Shown here: one piece after another, positions 55,030 through 64,000 of the stretch
Position numbering within the stretch: the first letter of the stretch is position 1
How the letters are laid out: each line of letters opens with the position of its first letter
Assembly: GCF_041146395.1 (NCBI RefSeq)
Contig: NC_090996.1
Coordinates: forward strand, 30,714,738-30,778,737
Direction: 5' to 3'
Length of the DNA stretch: 64,000 nt
From: Eulemur rufifrons
Taxonomy: Eukaryota > Chordata > Mammalia > Primates > Lemuridae
Made by a program: the position numbers and the translations under genes
Notes under the pieces: model-generated
What the model saw: only the letters and a program-made list of their open reading frames with translations
Told to the model about the DNA's origin: nothing
Databases searched by the model: none

Positions 55030-55830
55030 TAATTAACTCATTAGAAGAATATGCATGGATGTCCTCCCAAGAATGCACTGGACAAGAAATTCTACGATGG
55101 AAATGTAGCATTATTTCCCCCTAACGGTTGTTGGTGATGCCATTGTTAAGCTCTCCAGGAAAAGCCAACAGAGAGCCATTTCAGTGTCTTGAGTTACACT
55201 TCCTGGAGATGGATTGTTACAAAACATTCTAGCTGGTAACTACAGATGGTGCCTCTTTCACCATAAAGGTGTCTCATCTGTTGTTCTTGCCACTTCTTAG
55301 GCTATTTGCCACAATTAAGTACGGCAGCAGAAAGTCCCAAGGCTGGTTTATGTTGTGTTTAAAAAGTTAATTAAATTGCCAAGTTGTTAAGTTGTTAAAT
55401 TTAAAGTTAAAAAAAAAATCTATTAGCAAGTTTCCTCCTGATTAAAGTCATGAGACCCATGTGTTTGATTTTCAACTTGGTCCTCTCCAGCTATAAACAT
55501 TAAAAATAAAACAATTCCATTTTATGACCAAGGCCTCTACAATGCTTTGTGTGCGATGCATTAGGGAGAAAAAAAAAAGGCAGCTAAATTACAATTCATC
55601 TGCACACAAAACTTCCAAAGAACATGTTGGCAGGATGGGGTGGGTGAGTGGGGTCGGTTAAAACGAAACAGCTGTTCAAAGTTAATATATGGCATTTTGT
55701 ATTTTCTAATCTGCTCTCTTGAGATAATGGCAAACAAGATGCCCTTTGTCTCTTTAGGATGCTAGAGTATCTGACAGGGCATTGAAGTGGGGGCATTATT
55801 GGCCAGCGGTTTTAGGAGATAGACAGGGTT
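55030..55830. other. Unique block, candidate conserved non-coding element
   Basis: About 800 bases without transposon wording. Contains TTAATTAA at 55367-55374, 'aattacaattcatctgcaca', 'gcattagggagaaaaaaaaa' (A-run) and 'gagataatggcaaacaagat'. The texture is that of a deeply conserved enhancer block; not measured. Confidence 0.45.
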
Positions 55831-55985
55831 GGCTTTAATTTCTGGGCTTGCAAACTGGTCTACTATCCTGGACGTTTATTTCCTCACTGGTGTGCTGGAG
55901 ATATAATATATGCCCCATAAAATTGTGAGGAGACAACAGCATTTCGCAACGATTATAAAAAATAGGACTATCCAGAGAAACTGTA
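55831..55985. other. Unique stretch
   Basis: Nothing recognised. Confidence 0.4.
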
Positions 55986-55989
55986 TAGT

Positions 55990-56265
55990 ATAGGGTCTAG
56001 CACAGAGTCCAGCCTCTGAGGTCAAACAGCCTAAGTTCAAATGTCAACTCAATCAGCCTGTGGCATTGGATAGGTTACTTAGACTTTCTGTCACTGATTT
56101 TGAATCTGTGAAGTGAGTTTGATGATAGTATGCAATGCATAAGCTTAACATAAAGATAAGTATATTAAAACATAAAAATGATGATAAAAATATAAATAAA
56201 ACAAAACACCTGTAACATAGTGCTTGGCACAAAGTAGATTGATTAATAAATATTAGCTGTTATTT
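55990..56265 (+). repeat. MIR SINE
   Basis: 'gtccagcctctgaggtcaaa', 'tggataggttacttagactt' and 'tagtgcttggcacaaagtag' then 'attaataaatattagctgtt' are MIR with its L2-like tail; an AT-rich expansion (56160-56205) sits in the middle. Confidence 0.88.
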
Positions 56266-56296
56266 TCATAGGTCTTACACAAAAAATGCATTCTGA

Positions 56297-56312
56297 TCTG
56301 TGTGTGTATATA

Positions 56313-56363
<51 letters not shown>

Positions 56364-56365
56364 TC
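56297..56365. repeat. (TG)n(TA)n(CA)n microsatellite
   Basis: TG run 56313-56332, TA run 56333-56346, CA run 56347-56362. 56316-56363 is a 48-bp perfect palindrome and can form a cruciform. Confidence 0.95.
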
Positions 56366-56479
56366 CATCTATCGTCTATCTACATAAGGGCTAACTTAGG
56401 GAAAAATATGATAATAAATTTGGATCTTAAGAGATACTTTAATGGAAACAATGTTAGAATAATTGAATCCACAAGTTGG

Positions 56480-56790
56480 AAGAGGTCTCAGAAAACATCA
56501 ATTCTACCCTAACTGCTGGATGAATCTTCCCTGCCATCGTCTGACAGGTTGTCATTGGAAATGTGACGTGGAGCTCTCTACCTTTTGACAGCCTGTACTA
56601 CTGCTGGACAGCTCTAATTTTTGGCAATCTTGTTCTTCTATTGATCTGAAGTCTGTCTCCCTTCCATACTGGGTTACACGGAAGACATCGGCTCAGTCTT
56701 TTACATAATAGCTCTTCAGAGACTTAAAGGCAACAGTCATGAGTCCCGAAGTGTTTCTTCTCCCGGATAAAAAGCCCTCATCCTTGGTGA
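56480..56790. repeat. CR1/L3-type LINE relic
   Basis: 'gtggagctctctaccttttg', 'ctgctggacagctctaattt' then 'gatctgaagtctgtctccct' and 'agagacttaaaggcaacagt' resemble the CR1/L3 family wording. Orientation not assigned. Confidence 0.5.
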
Positions 56791-56794
56791 ACAC

Positions 56795-57010
56795 GTGCTC
56801 AAGAGTCACTTCAAATGCCACCACCTCTTGAAAGCCTCCCTTGCTGTCTCTGGGAGAAGCTAAACACCACCTTCTTCAGAGCTCCCATGCCGGCTCTGCC
56901 AGCCTGTCATTGTCCCTTGGATCTCAGTGTATTGTCCTCACATGCTTGAGTTCCTTTGCTTCCCAAGCCAGCCTATCATATCGAGGGGTCTTGGCTGATT
57001 CATCCCTCTG
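56795..57010 (+). repeat. L2 LINE fragment
   Basis: 'gagtcacttcaaatgccacc' then 'acctcttgaaagcctccctt' and 'atctcagtgtattgtcctca' follow L2 ORF2 C-terminal wording. Confidence 0.65.
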
Positions 57011-57024
57011 TTCCGATGGTGCAT

Positions 57025-57525
57025 ACTTATGACTAGAAAATAGTATGGCTGCTCCTCTAAAAAAGTAAAAATAGAATTTCCATATGATCTAGTAATTCCA
57101 TTTCTGGGTATACACCCAAAAGAATTGAAATCGGGGTCTTAAAGATGTATTTGCACCCATACGTTCATAGTAGCATCATTCACGACAGCCAAAAAGTAGA
57201 AGCAACTCACCTTCGGTTCATTGACAGGTGAATGGATAAACAAAATGTGGTGTATACATACAGTGGGCTCTTGTTTAGCCTTAAAGAGGGAGGAAATTCT
57301 GACACATGCCACAACACAGATGCACCTTAAGGACATGATGCTAACTGAAATATGCTAGTTACAAAAAGACAAATACGGTATGATCCCACTCATGTGGAGT
57401 TCCTACAGTAGCAAAATCCACAAAGACAGAAAGGAGAATGGTGGTTGCCATAGACTGGGAGGAGGGGGATGGAGAGTTATTGTTTACTGGGCATGGAGTT
57501 TCGATTTAAAACAACTTAATTAACG
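57025..57525 (+). repeat. L1M 3' part
   Basis: 'atgatctagtaattccattt', 'ctgggtatacacccaaaaga', 'cattcacgacagccaaaaag' and 'gttgccatagactgggagga' follow the end of L1 ORF2 and 3'UTR. Frames broken. Confidence 0.9.
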
Positions 57526-58120
57526 TGTCCTGAAGTCTGACAGTCAAGCACGAAGACCTTTAATTCCTTTGAAACACATCTTTCCACAGTACTATCTCAT
57601 GAAATCTTTAGCCTCAAGGTTATTTGTAAACCCAGACATGGGACACATTCCCCGAATGCCACTGCGTTTCACTGCGTGAGAAGGTGGGCGACAGGACCCT
57701 CCAGTGCAAAGCAGGAGGAGGGAATAGCAGGTGGCTGTGAGAGGTGGGTGACTCACACCCTGTTTTGCTAGGATTCCTGCCACAAAGGAAACATTCGCTC
57801 CTCGTTTTGTGAACAGTCAACTGTGGCCACAGGAATGCCTGTAACTGGATTTCGTTATGGAAATGTGGCTAAAGAGGGCCATGGGCTCCAAAATCCATTA
57901 AACTGTTCTCTATTGCTTTACATATTCTTCCACGACAAAAATAGCCTGATATTTGAATTTAAGAAGCCGCTGCCTAAAGGGTAACAGATGGATATTAAGA
58001 AGATTATAATAAAGAGGGGGATTATAAAAAAAAATAAAAATAAAATGGGAGTTGGGGGAAGGATCGTTTTTACGCTTAAGGCAAATCAGTTCTGGGGGGG
58101 GTGACGTGTTTTCCAGAATG
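57526..58120. other. Unique stretch
   Basis: No gene. An A-rich patch lies at 58026-58043 and G-rich patches at about 58052-58060 and 58093-58101. Confidence 0.4.
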
Positions 58121-58790
58121 TGACACTACCTTCTTGGGAAGTCAAACCTCTCAACATCAGCATCTCCGTCACACCGAAGGGATTTACGGCTGTGGGTTGT
58201 TGGGTTTAATCTCACAGCAGCCTTTCTCCGACCGCCCAGGGGGCTGTGTTTGCAGCTTCCCTCTCTGAAAACGCAGTTTGTGTTCCAAGGTCCACTCACT
58301 GCAGCTCTCAACAGAAAGAACCTCTTATTTCTTCTTGGGTCTGTTTTTTCTGTGTGCCTCCTTGCCACAAAACACAAGGGGACCCTCACCTCATGCTGCG
58401 ACACGCCTGCTATGTGCTTGCATTTCTGCAACCCCAGTACGCTGAGGTTTGGGCAACAGTCGGCTTTGACTCAAAATAATGCAATCGACTTTTGTCTTCT
58501 TATCCTTCTTAATAGTTTGGGATTGCTACTCTCAAACTCCATCCCTCAAGCAGTTCTCTTCAAAACAGCCACATTGAAATCTATTTTTAAAACACCATAC
58601 CAAATGCTAATAATTTACCATGTCTCTCACCGTGCTGCTACTTGATCTACTTTGTTTATTAACTGTCCCCTTCCAAGGCCATTAAAATCCTTTATCCTGC
58701 ACCTCCTCTGATCCTCTCAACCCCCACATTGTGTTTAGATTATTTACAAATTCAATTCCAGAGTGTCATTCAATGTTTCAGGATTATCAA
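58121..58790. other. Unique block, candidate conserved non-coding element
   Basis: Repeat-free, with above-average CpG for the window at 58155-58240. Overlapping frames of 77-131 codons (58126-58431 minus, 58246-58479 and 58250-58645 plus) share the DNA but none has a domain. Confidence 0.35.
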
Positions 58791-59495
58791 AAACAGAGGT
58801 ATGTGCTTCTGTTTTAAGAATTCTTATTTAAGCACTAATTATAATTCCCAGTCATAGTACCATCAACCAGTTAGGCATAATTACAATGTTACAAGGTTCA
58901 TTGCCCACTTCTGTCTGTTGTATACTTTATCTTTCCCTATCTGGAGATGTTATCTTATTTTCTTCTGGTTAAAGTTTTCCTCAGCCAACTTTTTCAAACA
59001 TGTTTTCCTCTACTCTTGAAGAGTTATGTTTCAGCTAGATGTAAAATACTTTACCATCGTCCTTTTTGCCCCATAGGCTATTAATTGTGGTAGGTGAAAT
59101 ATCAGAAACCTGTCTAATCTCTGTGCTATGTTTGCGGTCCGTTCTTTTTATTAAAACAGGGTGTACTATTTCTTTCTATCTTTGAAACTTAAATATTTCA
59201 CTAGGATTTACTATAAGTCTGTAAATCTGCGTGTCCCATCTGAGAAGATGTGAGTCCATTTCATCTGAAAATTCATGTTATTCTTTAATTCAGCAATTTT
59301 TTTTCTTTTATTTCTGTGATTCATATTTCTCCTCAGGGTCTTTTTATCCTTTAAGATAATTTCAAATGTTAGTACATTAAGACTTTTGATTCTGTCTACA
59401 AATCTCTTAATTTATATTGGAGATTTACAGCTCGCTAGCTAGATAAATGCAATGATTATAAGCGTAAAGTTGAATGGATTTTAGATTGTGAAGCA
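58791..59495. other. AT-rich stretch, possible ancient repeat
   Basis: Wording such as 'aggttcattgcccacttctg' and 'gttttcctctactcttgaag' has the feel of an old element, but I cannot name it. Confidence 0.35.
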
Positions 59496-59499
59496 GAAT

Positions 59500-59790
59500 A
59501 TGCCTAATACCAAAAAGCCACCCCCATTCTCCCTGTAGTCACTCCTGCCACCAGCACAATGATAACCAATATTTGCATTTCTAACAGCATAGGTTAGTTT
59601 TGTCAGATTTTGTACTTTATACAAAGAACATAATAACGAGATTACTGTGCATTATTGCGTTGCATGAATATGCCACGATTTATTTATCCATTCTATTATT
59701 GAGGGACATTTGGGTTGTTTCTGATTTCTTCCCAGAATTTTGAAGATAATACTTCATTTTCATCTGTATTTCACAGAGGTAGCCTCAGAC
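59500..59790 (-). repeat. Old L1M fragment
   Basis: 'tttatttatccattctatta' then 'ttgagggacatttgggttgt' and 'ttctgatttcttcccagaat' is the reversed L1M ORF2 end. Confidence 0.75.
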
Positions 59791-59797
59791 TACCTCG

Positions 59798-59990
59798 GTG
59801 TCCCGAAAGTCGCCATACATAGGGGAAATGGGAAATTGTAGCTGAATGTACCTTTAGTTAAAAAATGTTCACGACAAAATTTTTCCTTTGTAAAAAGAAC
59901 TGAGACTTTCATAAGTCTCTACTTTTCTTTTTACTCCTAACAACATTCCCACAAGGAAGGAACAACTGCACATATTTCACACGGGTCAGA
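59798..59990. mobile_element. Possible Tc1/mariner remnant
   Basis: 'ggtgtcccgaaagtcgccat' then 'acataggggaaatgggaaat' resembles the inverted end of mariner elements ('...ggtgtcccaaaagt...'). No matching opposite end was found downstream to 60200. Confidence 0.4.
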
Positions 59991-60390
59991 AAACTCTGGC
60001 CCAAAATGTGAAACATGTCTGCCCAGTCTGGAAAGGACCCACATTCTAATCATCACCATATCCTGAGCATGACTTGACACCTCCTAAGACAGACATTCTT
60101 GTGGAATATCTGATTCGAGGTGTCAGTGTATTAGGACAGTGTCGTGTGTTCCAAAGTAGAAAAAAGAACTAAAGATGCTCCACCAATAAGAACAAAAAAT
60201 ATAAATAAAACCAAGAGTGTCATAACCAAATATTTTTAGGAAATGTTAGGCTAAATAAATTTTACTTATTTTGCTTTAACTACATGACTTAAAGCCTTTA
60301 ATATGCTTCTGAAAACATCCCCAAGGGGAAGATGTGAAAGATAAAGAACATGTGGCATTTCCTAAATATAGAAGCTTTTTGAAAGATGAT
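59991..60390. other. Unique stretch
   Basis: Nothing recognised. AT-rich. Confidence 0.4.
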
Positions 60391-60394
60391 CTGT

Positions 60395-61045
60395 GTATTT
60401 TCCCCCAACATTTTATTATAAAAATTTATAAACAAATAAAATAATTATACATGAATACCCATGTACTCACCACCTAGGTTCTACAATTAACACTTGGCTG
60501 TATTTATTTTATCATCTATTTATCTTTCTATCCCCTTATCCTTCAGTCCATTTTATTCTTGGAGACATTTTAAAGTAAATTTCAGCATATCAGTGCTCTT
60601 CAAACATAAACATTTCAGCATGTGTATAGTGAACTAGACTTTAACATATTTTATGGCTCTATGTTTAATGGAGGTTAAGGAAATTACATAATACAAGATG
60701 CACAAATTGTAAGGATACAAAACAATGACTTTTGACAAATGCATAGATCTGTGTCACCCAAATTCATCCCCCCAGAAGTTTGAGCATGCCTCTTCCCAGT
60801 CAATCCTATTCCTCCTCCTCCCACTTATCCACCCAGAGGAAACCAGTTTTCTGTTTTTTTTCACCACCACCCCAGCAAAAATCACCATTTTTCTTATTTC
60901 TTGCCATAGATTAGTTTTGCCTGTTCCAGAACTGTATTTCAATGGAATCTGCTTTCACTCATGATGATGCTTTGAGATTCATCCATGTTGTTCCATGTAT
61001 CTGTAGTTGGTATCAAATTTTTTTCTTCTTTTTTTCTGTAGCATC
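60395..61045 (-). repeat. Old L1M fragment
   Basis: 'cccatgtactcaccacctag', 'aatgacttttgacaaatgca', 'ctgtgtcacccaaattcatc', 'gattagttttgcctgttcca' and 'gattcatccatgttgttcca' follow reversed L1M order. About 650 bases. Confidence 0.8.
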
Positions 61046-61528
61046 TCACTGAGGCAGTGTGCTATGGAATGCACTTTAGCTATGCCTGGCTACAGATTTG
61101 GGAAAGAGAGAGAACTAATCCAAAGAACATAAAGTGTTTTCTATCCAGTACAGAGAAGCGATAGTCACTTTCCAGTTTGGATTTGTTTTTTATATATCTT
61201 GTCTCCACTAAAATATATACAAGTTATACAATTGTTAATAATTGTGTGTTACTTGTCTCAGTATAACACTAACAGTGCTCCTATGTCTCAAGGTCGTATG
61301 AGAATCCCACTGGACAATGCAAGATAAAATAATAAATAAAATACTCTACGAATGTTGGTAACTGTCATTAAAAACAATGATTTGAATACTCTTCCCCCCC
61401 TCCCTTGGACTCATACGAATTTAAAGTTGCAAGAAAATCTTGGAATTGCTTACTTCATCCAGTGCTTAAATTTTTAGATATACAGAAAAATAGTATATAA
61501 GTGAAAAAATAATTTTAGATGAAAAATT
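61046..61528. other. Unique AT-rich stretch
   Basis: Nothing recognised. Confidence 0.4.
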
Positions 61529-61529
61529 G

Positions 61530-61622
61530 AGACCTAGAGGAGGAAATGACTAACCAGCTGGTAGAGGCTGATCTAGGATCATAATCCAAGTCACTCCCAA
61601 GTCATCTTTCTTTCTACTATAT
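61530..61622 (-). repeat. MIR-related fragment
   Basis: 'gagacctagaggaggaaatg', 'actaaccagctggtagaggc' and 'tcataatccaagtcactccc' is reversed MIR core. Confidence 0.65.
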
Positions 61623-62040
61623 CCCTGCCACCTCTTAATTATATCCCTCTTAAAATATAAGCTTTATTTAAATATGTTAAAAATGTCTCCTTGACATAAC
61701 TTGGGTTTTTAGTTAGTGAAACCTGGAAAAGTTTTATCCATATCTACTAGCAAGATCAACATCCCAATTGGCCTAGGACTATACTGGTTTTAGCCATGAA
61801 AGTCCTATCTGTCCCCCCAAAATCCCTCAAACCTGGCAAACTTGATGGCTGTCACCCCAAATCTTCCCTGGGGTCAGAGACAACTTCAAAGACATTGCAT
61901 TCCAATCACTCTTGAAAGTCAGACCATCATCTTTTCAAAGGCCAACCAGCAACCCACTTAAATGCACTCCCTACGTTTCCACCGGAAGCAGGTGTCATAT
62001 AAGAAATGCTTTGTGCATCACCTGACAATTAAGCTGCCCT
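61623..62040. other. Unique stretch
   Basis: Nothing recognised. Confidence 0.4.
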
Positions 62041-62044
62041 TATT

Positions 62045-62300
62045 TAGGGGCCATATGGTGCCATGGTTAAGAGCTAAGACATTGGAATGGACATCCTGGA
62101 TTTAAATCTCAGATGCGCTCCTTACTAGCTGCGTGGCTTTGAGCAAGTAAGTCACTTCGCCCCTCTAAGCTTCAAATTTCTTGCCTTTGGAATGGCAAAA
62201 TAACATACACCAATGTTGCACATTATTTTGTGTAAGAAATGAGATCACTTACATCGAGTGCTTTATCCGTGTTCCTGGCACATTGTTAATGTCCTGTAAA
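62045..62300 (+). repeat. MIR SINE
   Basis: 'atggtgccatggttaagagc', 'tggatttaaatctcagatgc', 'tccttactagctgcgtggct' and 'tccgtgttcctggcacattg' give a nearly full MIR. Confidence 0.92.
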
Positions 62301-62479
62301 AGGTAACTCTTTTTTATGATTTAAAATGCAAGCCCTAGAAGAGAAGCCTAAAGACCAATCTGGGAACAGCTTCTGCAGGGACCCTACCCATGAACATGCC
62401 GCATGGTTTGATTTAGTGGAGAAGTTCGCTTCTACCAGATGAAAAGCGGAAGAAATAGCTCAACAGCAGGCATTCACCC

Positions 62480-63230
62480 CAGCTCTAAGGGTTAAACAAA
62501 GAGGCAACTGCTTTTACATCAGAATGTTTTTGTCACCCCTTTTTCATGTGAAACCTTTTCATCTGCACTAAAGCTTCAGAAGTCAGGTTTCACTGAAGTC
62601 ACTATGAGACTTGTGCTAGCAATGGGACTTTAATTACCTTTCTCAGACACAGGGATGGCTCTTGTGTTTAAAAAGAAGGGGTTGGGGGTGGGGGAGATGG
62701 AGAGAGAAACTCTTTTTTTTTTTCCTTCATGCATTGTTTTTTTCCCCCCAGATTGAAATCTTTTGTTCCTGGCACTTTCCATATGCCACCCTTTAATATT
62801 TTATCAGCCCCCACCTCATCAGAAGACTGCTGGCCTCATTAGATAATTAATGGTTGCCAGGATCACATTTGCTTCAGTTAATACATCTGCAGCCAGCAAT
62901 TAGCGCCTGAGTTTATTAGTTGTACTGGCTTCATTTATTGGGGAAGCAATTCTGCCTTTGATTGAAGCCGCTGGGATTGGCGTATGTGGACAGCTTGCCC
63001 CCTGTTCGAGATTCTTTTGTTTACATTTTTTTGTTACAGTTTTGCAACACTGCGCATCCTGGCCCTGCCATGAACAGTTGGTGGGGAAGATTTCCCTTTT
63101 ATAATTTAGAAGATAATTGGGTAATTCTGCACAGGAGAGAGCGGCTGCAAAGTGATTCTCCAACTTTGGATGGGGTGGCGAGGGGGGAGGAAAGCTGCTA
63201 GCTAATTTGTTCTTTTAGAAATGTCTTTTT
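62480..63230. other. Unique block with homeobox-type motifs, candidate conserved non-coding element
   Basis: About 750 bases free of repeats apart from two T-runs (62713-62723 and 62738-62743). TAATTA at 62844-62849 in 'attagataattaatggttgc', CAATTAG at 62897-62903 in 'agccagcaattagcgcctga', 'tttgattgaagccgctggga' and 'gaagataattgggtaattct' make a dense cluster. Opposing frames 62900-63163 and 62962-63201 have no domain. Strongest enhancer-like block in the window by texture. Confidence 0.45.
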
Positions 63231-63870
63231 TCTTTCTTTCAAAGCCCTAGATCCAAAGCTGAGGAATATGCGTTCGGGAGGAATGCATGCTAAGAAATGG
63301 GGTCTCATGTATTAGTGGGCTGCCTCAAGGGAGATCCTGCAGCTTGGAGATGGGAAGTCACCAATAGGCTGGGTCTTCTGCCAACTTGCATCTCTAAACT
63401 TGACTTCTGCACTTTGGCCACATCCCCACCTCACTTTTTATGACTGAGTGGAATCGTGTCATTTTCACCTGCTTTTCAGTTATGATTTTTTAGGGCCCCT
63501 AGTGGCAGCCAGTTCATTCCTGGTAATGAAAATCTTGGCATATCACCAAGACTTTTTTCCCCTAGTCAAATTTCATTTGGTTCCTGATGCCAAGAAATTG
63601 GGAGAGATGATCATTAAGAACACAATAATCATGTGCTATCTGGATGAAGCGAGGGTGATGTTTTGTAGGTCCGTCAGAGAAAAGAGGGAAACAAACAAAC
63701 AAACAAAAAATATGTATATGTAACTTCACCAGTGAGGGAGAAAATAGGAAGGAAAAGCAGAAAAGACAAGAAGCAATGATGGTTTCAAATGCTTCTGTGT
63801 CTTTTTCTCTTTTAGGCCAAAGTTACTAGATCAAGACCAATCTACATACATATGCAATGAATGCAAGGAG
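63231..63870. other. Unique stretch
   Basis: No gene. (AAAC)n at about 63689-63706. A 91-codon plus frame (63448-63723) ends in that repeat and has no domain. Confidence 0.4.
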
Positions 63871-63891
63871 ATGATGATGATGATGATGATG
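63871..63891. repeat. (ATG)n trinucleotide repeat
   Basis: Seven uninterrupted ATG units, followed by 'aagatgac'. Confidence 0.95.
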
Positions 63892-63894
63892 AAG

Positions 63895-64000
63895 ATGACA
63901 AACATCTATTGAGCGTTTTCCAAGTGTCAGGGATCTTGCTAGACATATTAATTGTGTTTTCTCATTGAATCCTGAGGCATCTCCACCACTGTTATCCCCA
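63895..64000 (-). repeat. MIR SINE, cut by the window edge
   Basis: 'gacaaacatctattgagcgt' then 'gtgtcagggatcttgctaga' and 'ttgaatcctgaggcatctcc' is a reversed MIR that continues past the window end. Confidence 0.8.

Noticed and set aside
58126..58645. Overlapping frames of 101 and 131 codons on opposite strands
   Set aside because: Mutually overlapping, no motif, no splice-site or start context worth noting.
1..64000. tRNA, U6, 7SK, 5S or other RNA genes
   Set aside because: Characteristic starts such as the U6 'gtgctcgcttcggcagc' or tRNA boxes outside MIR/Alu were not seen.
1..64000. CRISPR array or prokaryotic-style operon
   Set aside because: No regularly spaced repeats; repeat content is eutherian throughout.

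Overview
The window looks like nuclear DNA from a primate, most likely a strepsirrhine (lemur, loris or galago group). A full-length dimeric Alu at 39414-39697 shows that 7SL-derived SINEs were active. Its second-arm wording (a 'gctactggggaagctgagcc' style junction, and 'gagcaagagtgagaccctgtc' in the left arm) is what I associate with lemur Alus rather than human AluS/Y. An L1 3' end at 53309-53892 (minus strand) carries a 3'UTR of the lemur/galago type. The remaining repeats are the ordinary eutherian set: MIR, L2, CR1/L3, HAL1, old L1M, MLT1/MLT2/MaLR LTRs, MER20, MER5, MER1-like and Tigger/MER2. The species and chromosomal locus cannot be named from the sequence alone.

I see no supportable protein-coding gene, tRNA, rRNA, snRNA or CRISPR array. 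Open frames are short (the longest is about 138 codons) and many lie inside repeats. The only one with recognisable protein content is a relic of the L1 ORF2 C-terminus at 53573-53821. No clear exon, promoter CpG island or processed pseudogene was found, so the window is intergenic or lies inside a long intron. Recognisable LTRs lie on the minus strand in 11 of 15 cases, which weakly hints at an intron of a plus-strand gene.

Layout: 1-2600 is unique sequence. 2.6-6.5 kb holds MIR, MLT1, L2, L1M and a MaLR LTR. 6.8-12.2 kb holds MIRs, an L2, a MER20 and three unique blocks. 12.2-18.8 kb is LTR-rich with a MER20 and a hAT element. 19.0-19.6 kb is a unique AT-rich block. 19.8-24.7 kb is a dense repeat cluster (Tigger, MLT2, MER5, ERV1-type LTR, Alu monomer, L2). 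26.6-28.3 kb is a nested cluster: an MLT1 interrupted by a solo LTR with a 4-bp target duplication and by a locally duplicated segment. 29.3-36 kb holds MIR/MER20 nesting, LTR, hAT and L2. 37.3-38.1 kb is unique. 38.7-42.9 kb holds two L1 3' ends, the Alu and a long L2. 43-50 kb mixes MIRs, LTR, a MER1-type element and unique blocks. 50.1-51.2 kb is HAL1. 52.8-57.5 kb has MIRs, the lemur-type L1, a unique block at 55.0-55.8 kb, a 48-bp palindrome, CR1/L2 and L1. 57.5-64 kb is mostly unique, with old L1 and a possible mariner remnant, ending in an AT-rich homeobox-motif-rich block (62.5-63.2 kb) and a truncated MIR.

Several long repeat-free blocks (about 0.95-1.6, 7.05-7.5, 9.6-10.1, 11.4-12.1, 14.6-15.35, 19.0-19.56, 24.7-25.0, 34.2-34.6, 37.4-38.1, 46.2-47.4, 55.0-55.8, 58.1-58.8 and 62.5-63.2 kb) have the feel of conserved non-coding elements in a developmental gene desert. 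Conservation cannot be measured here, so this is inference. No new multi-gene system is present; the items most worth checking are the palindromic motifs, the nested 27-28 kb cluster and the unique blocks.
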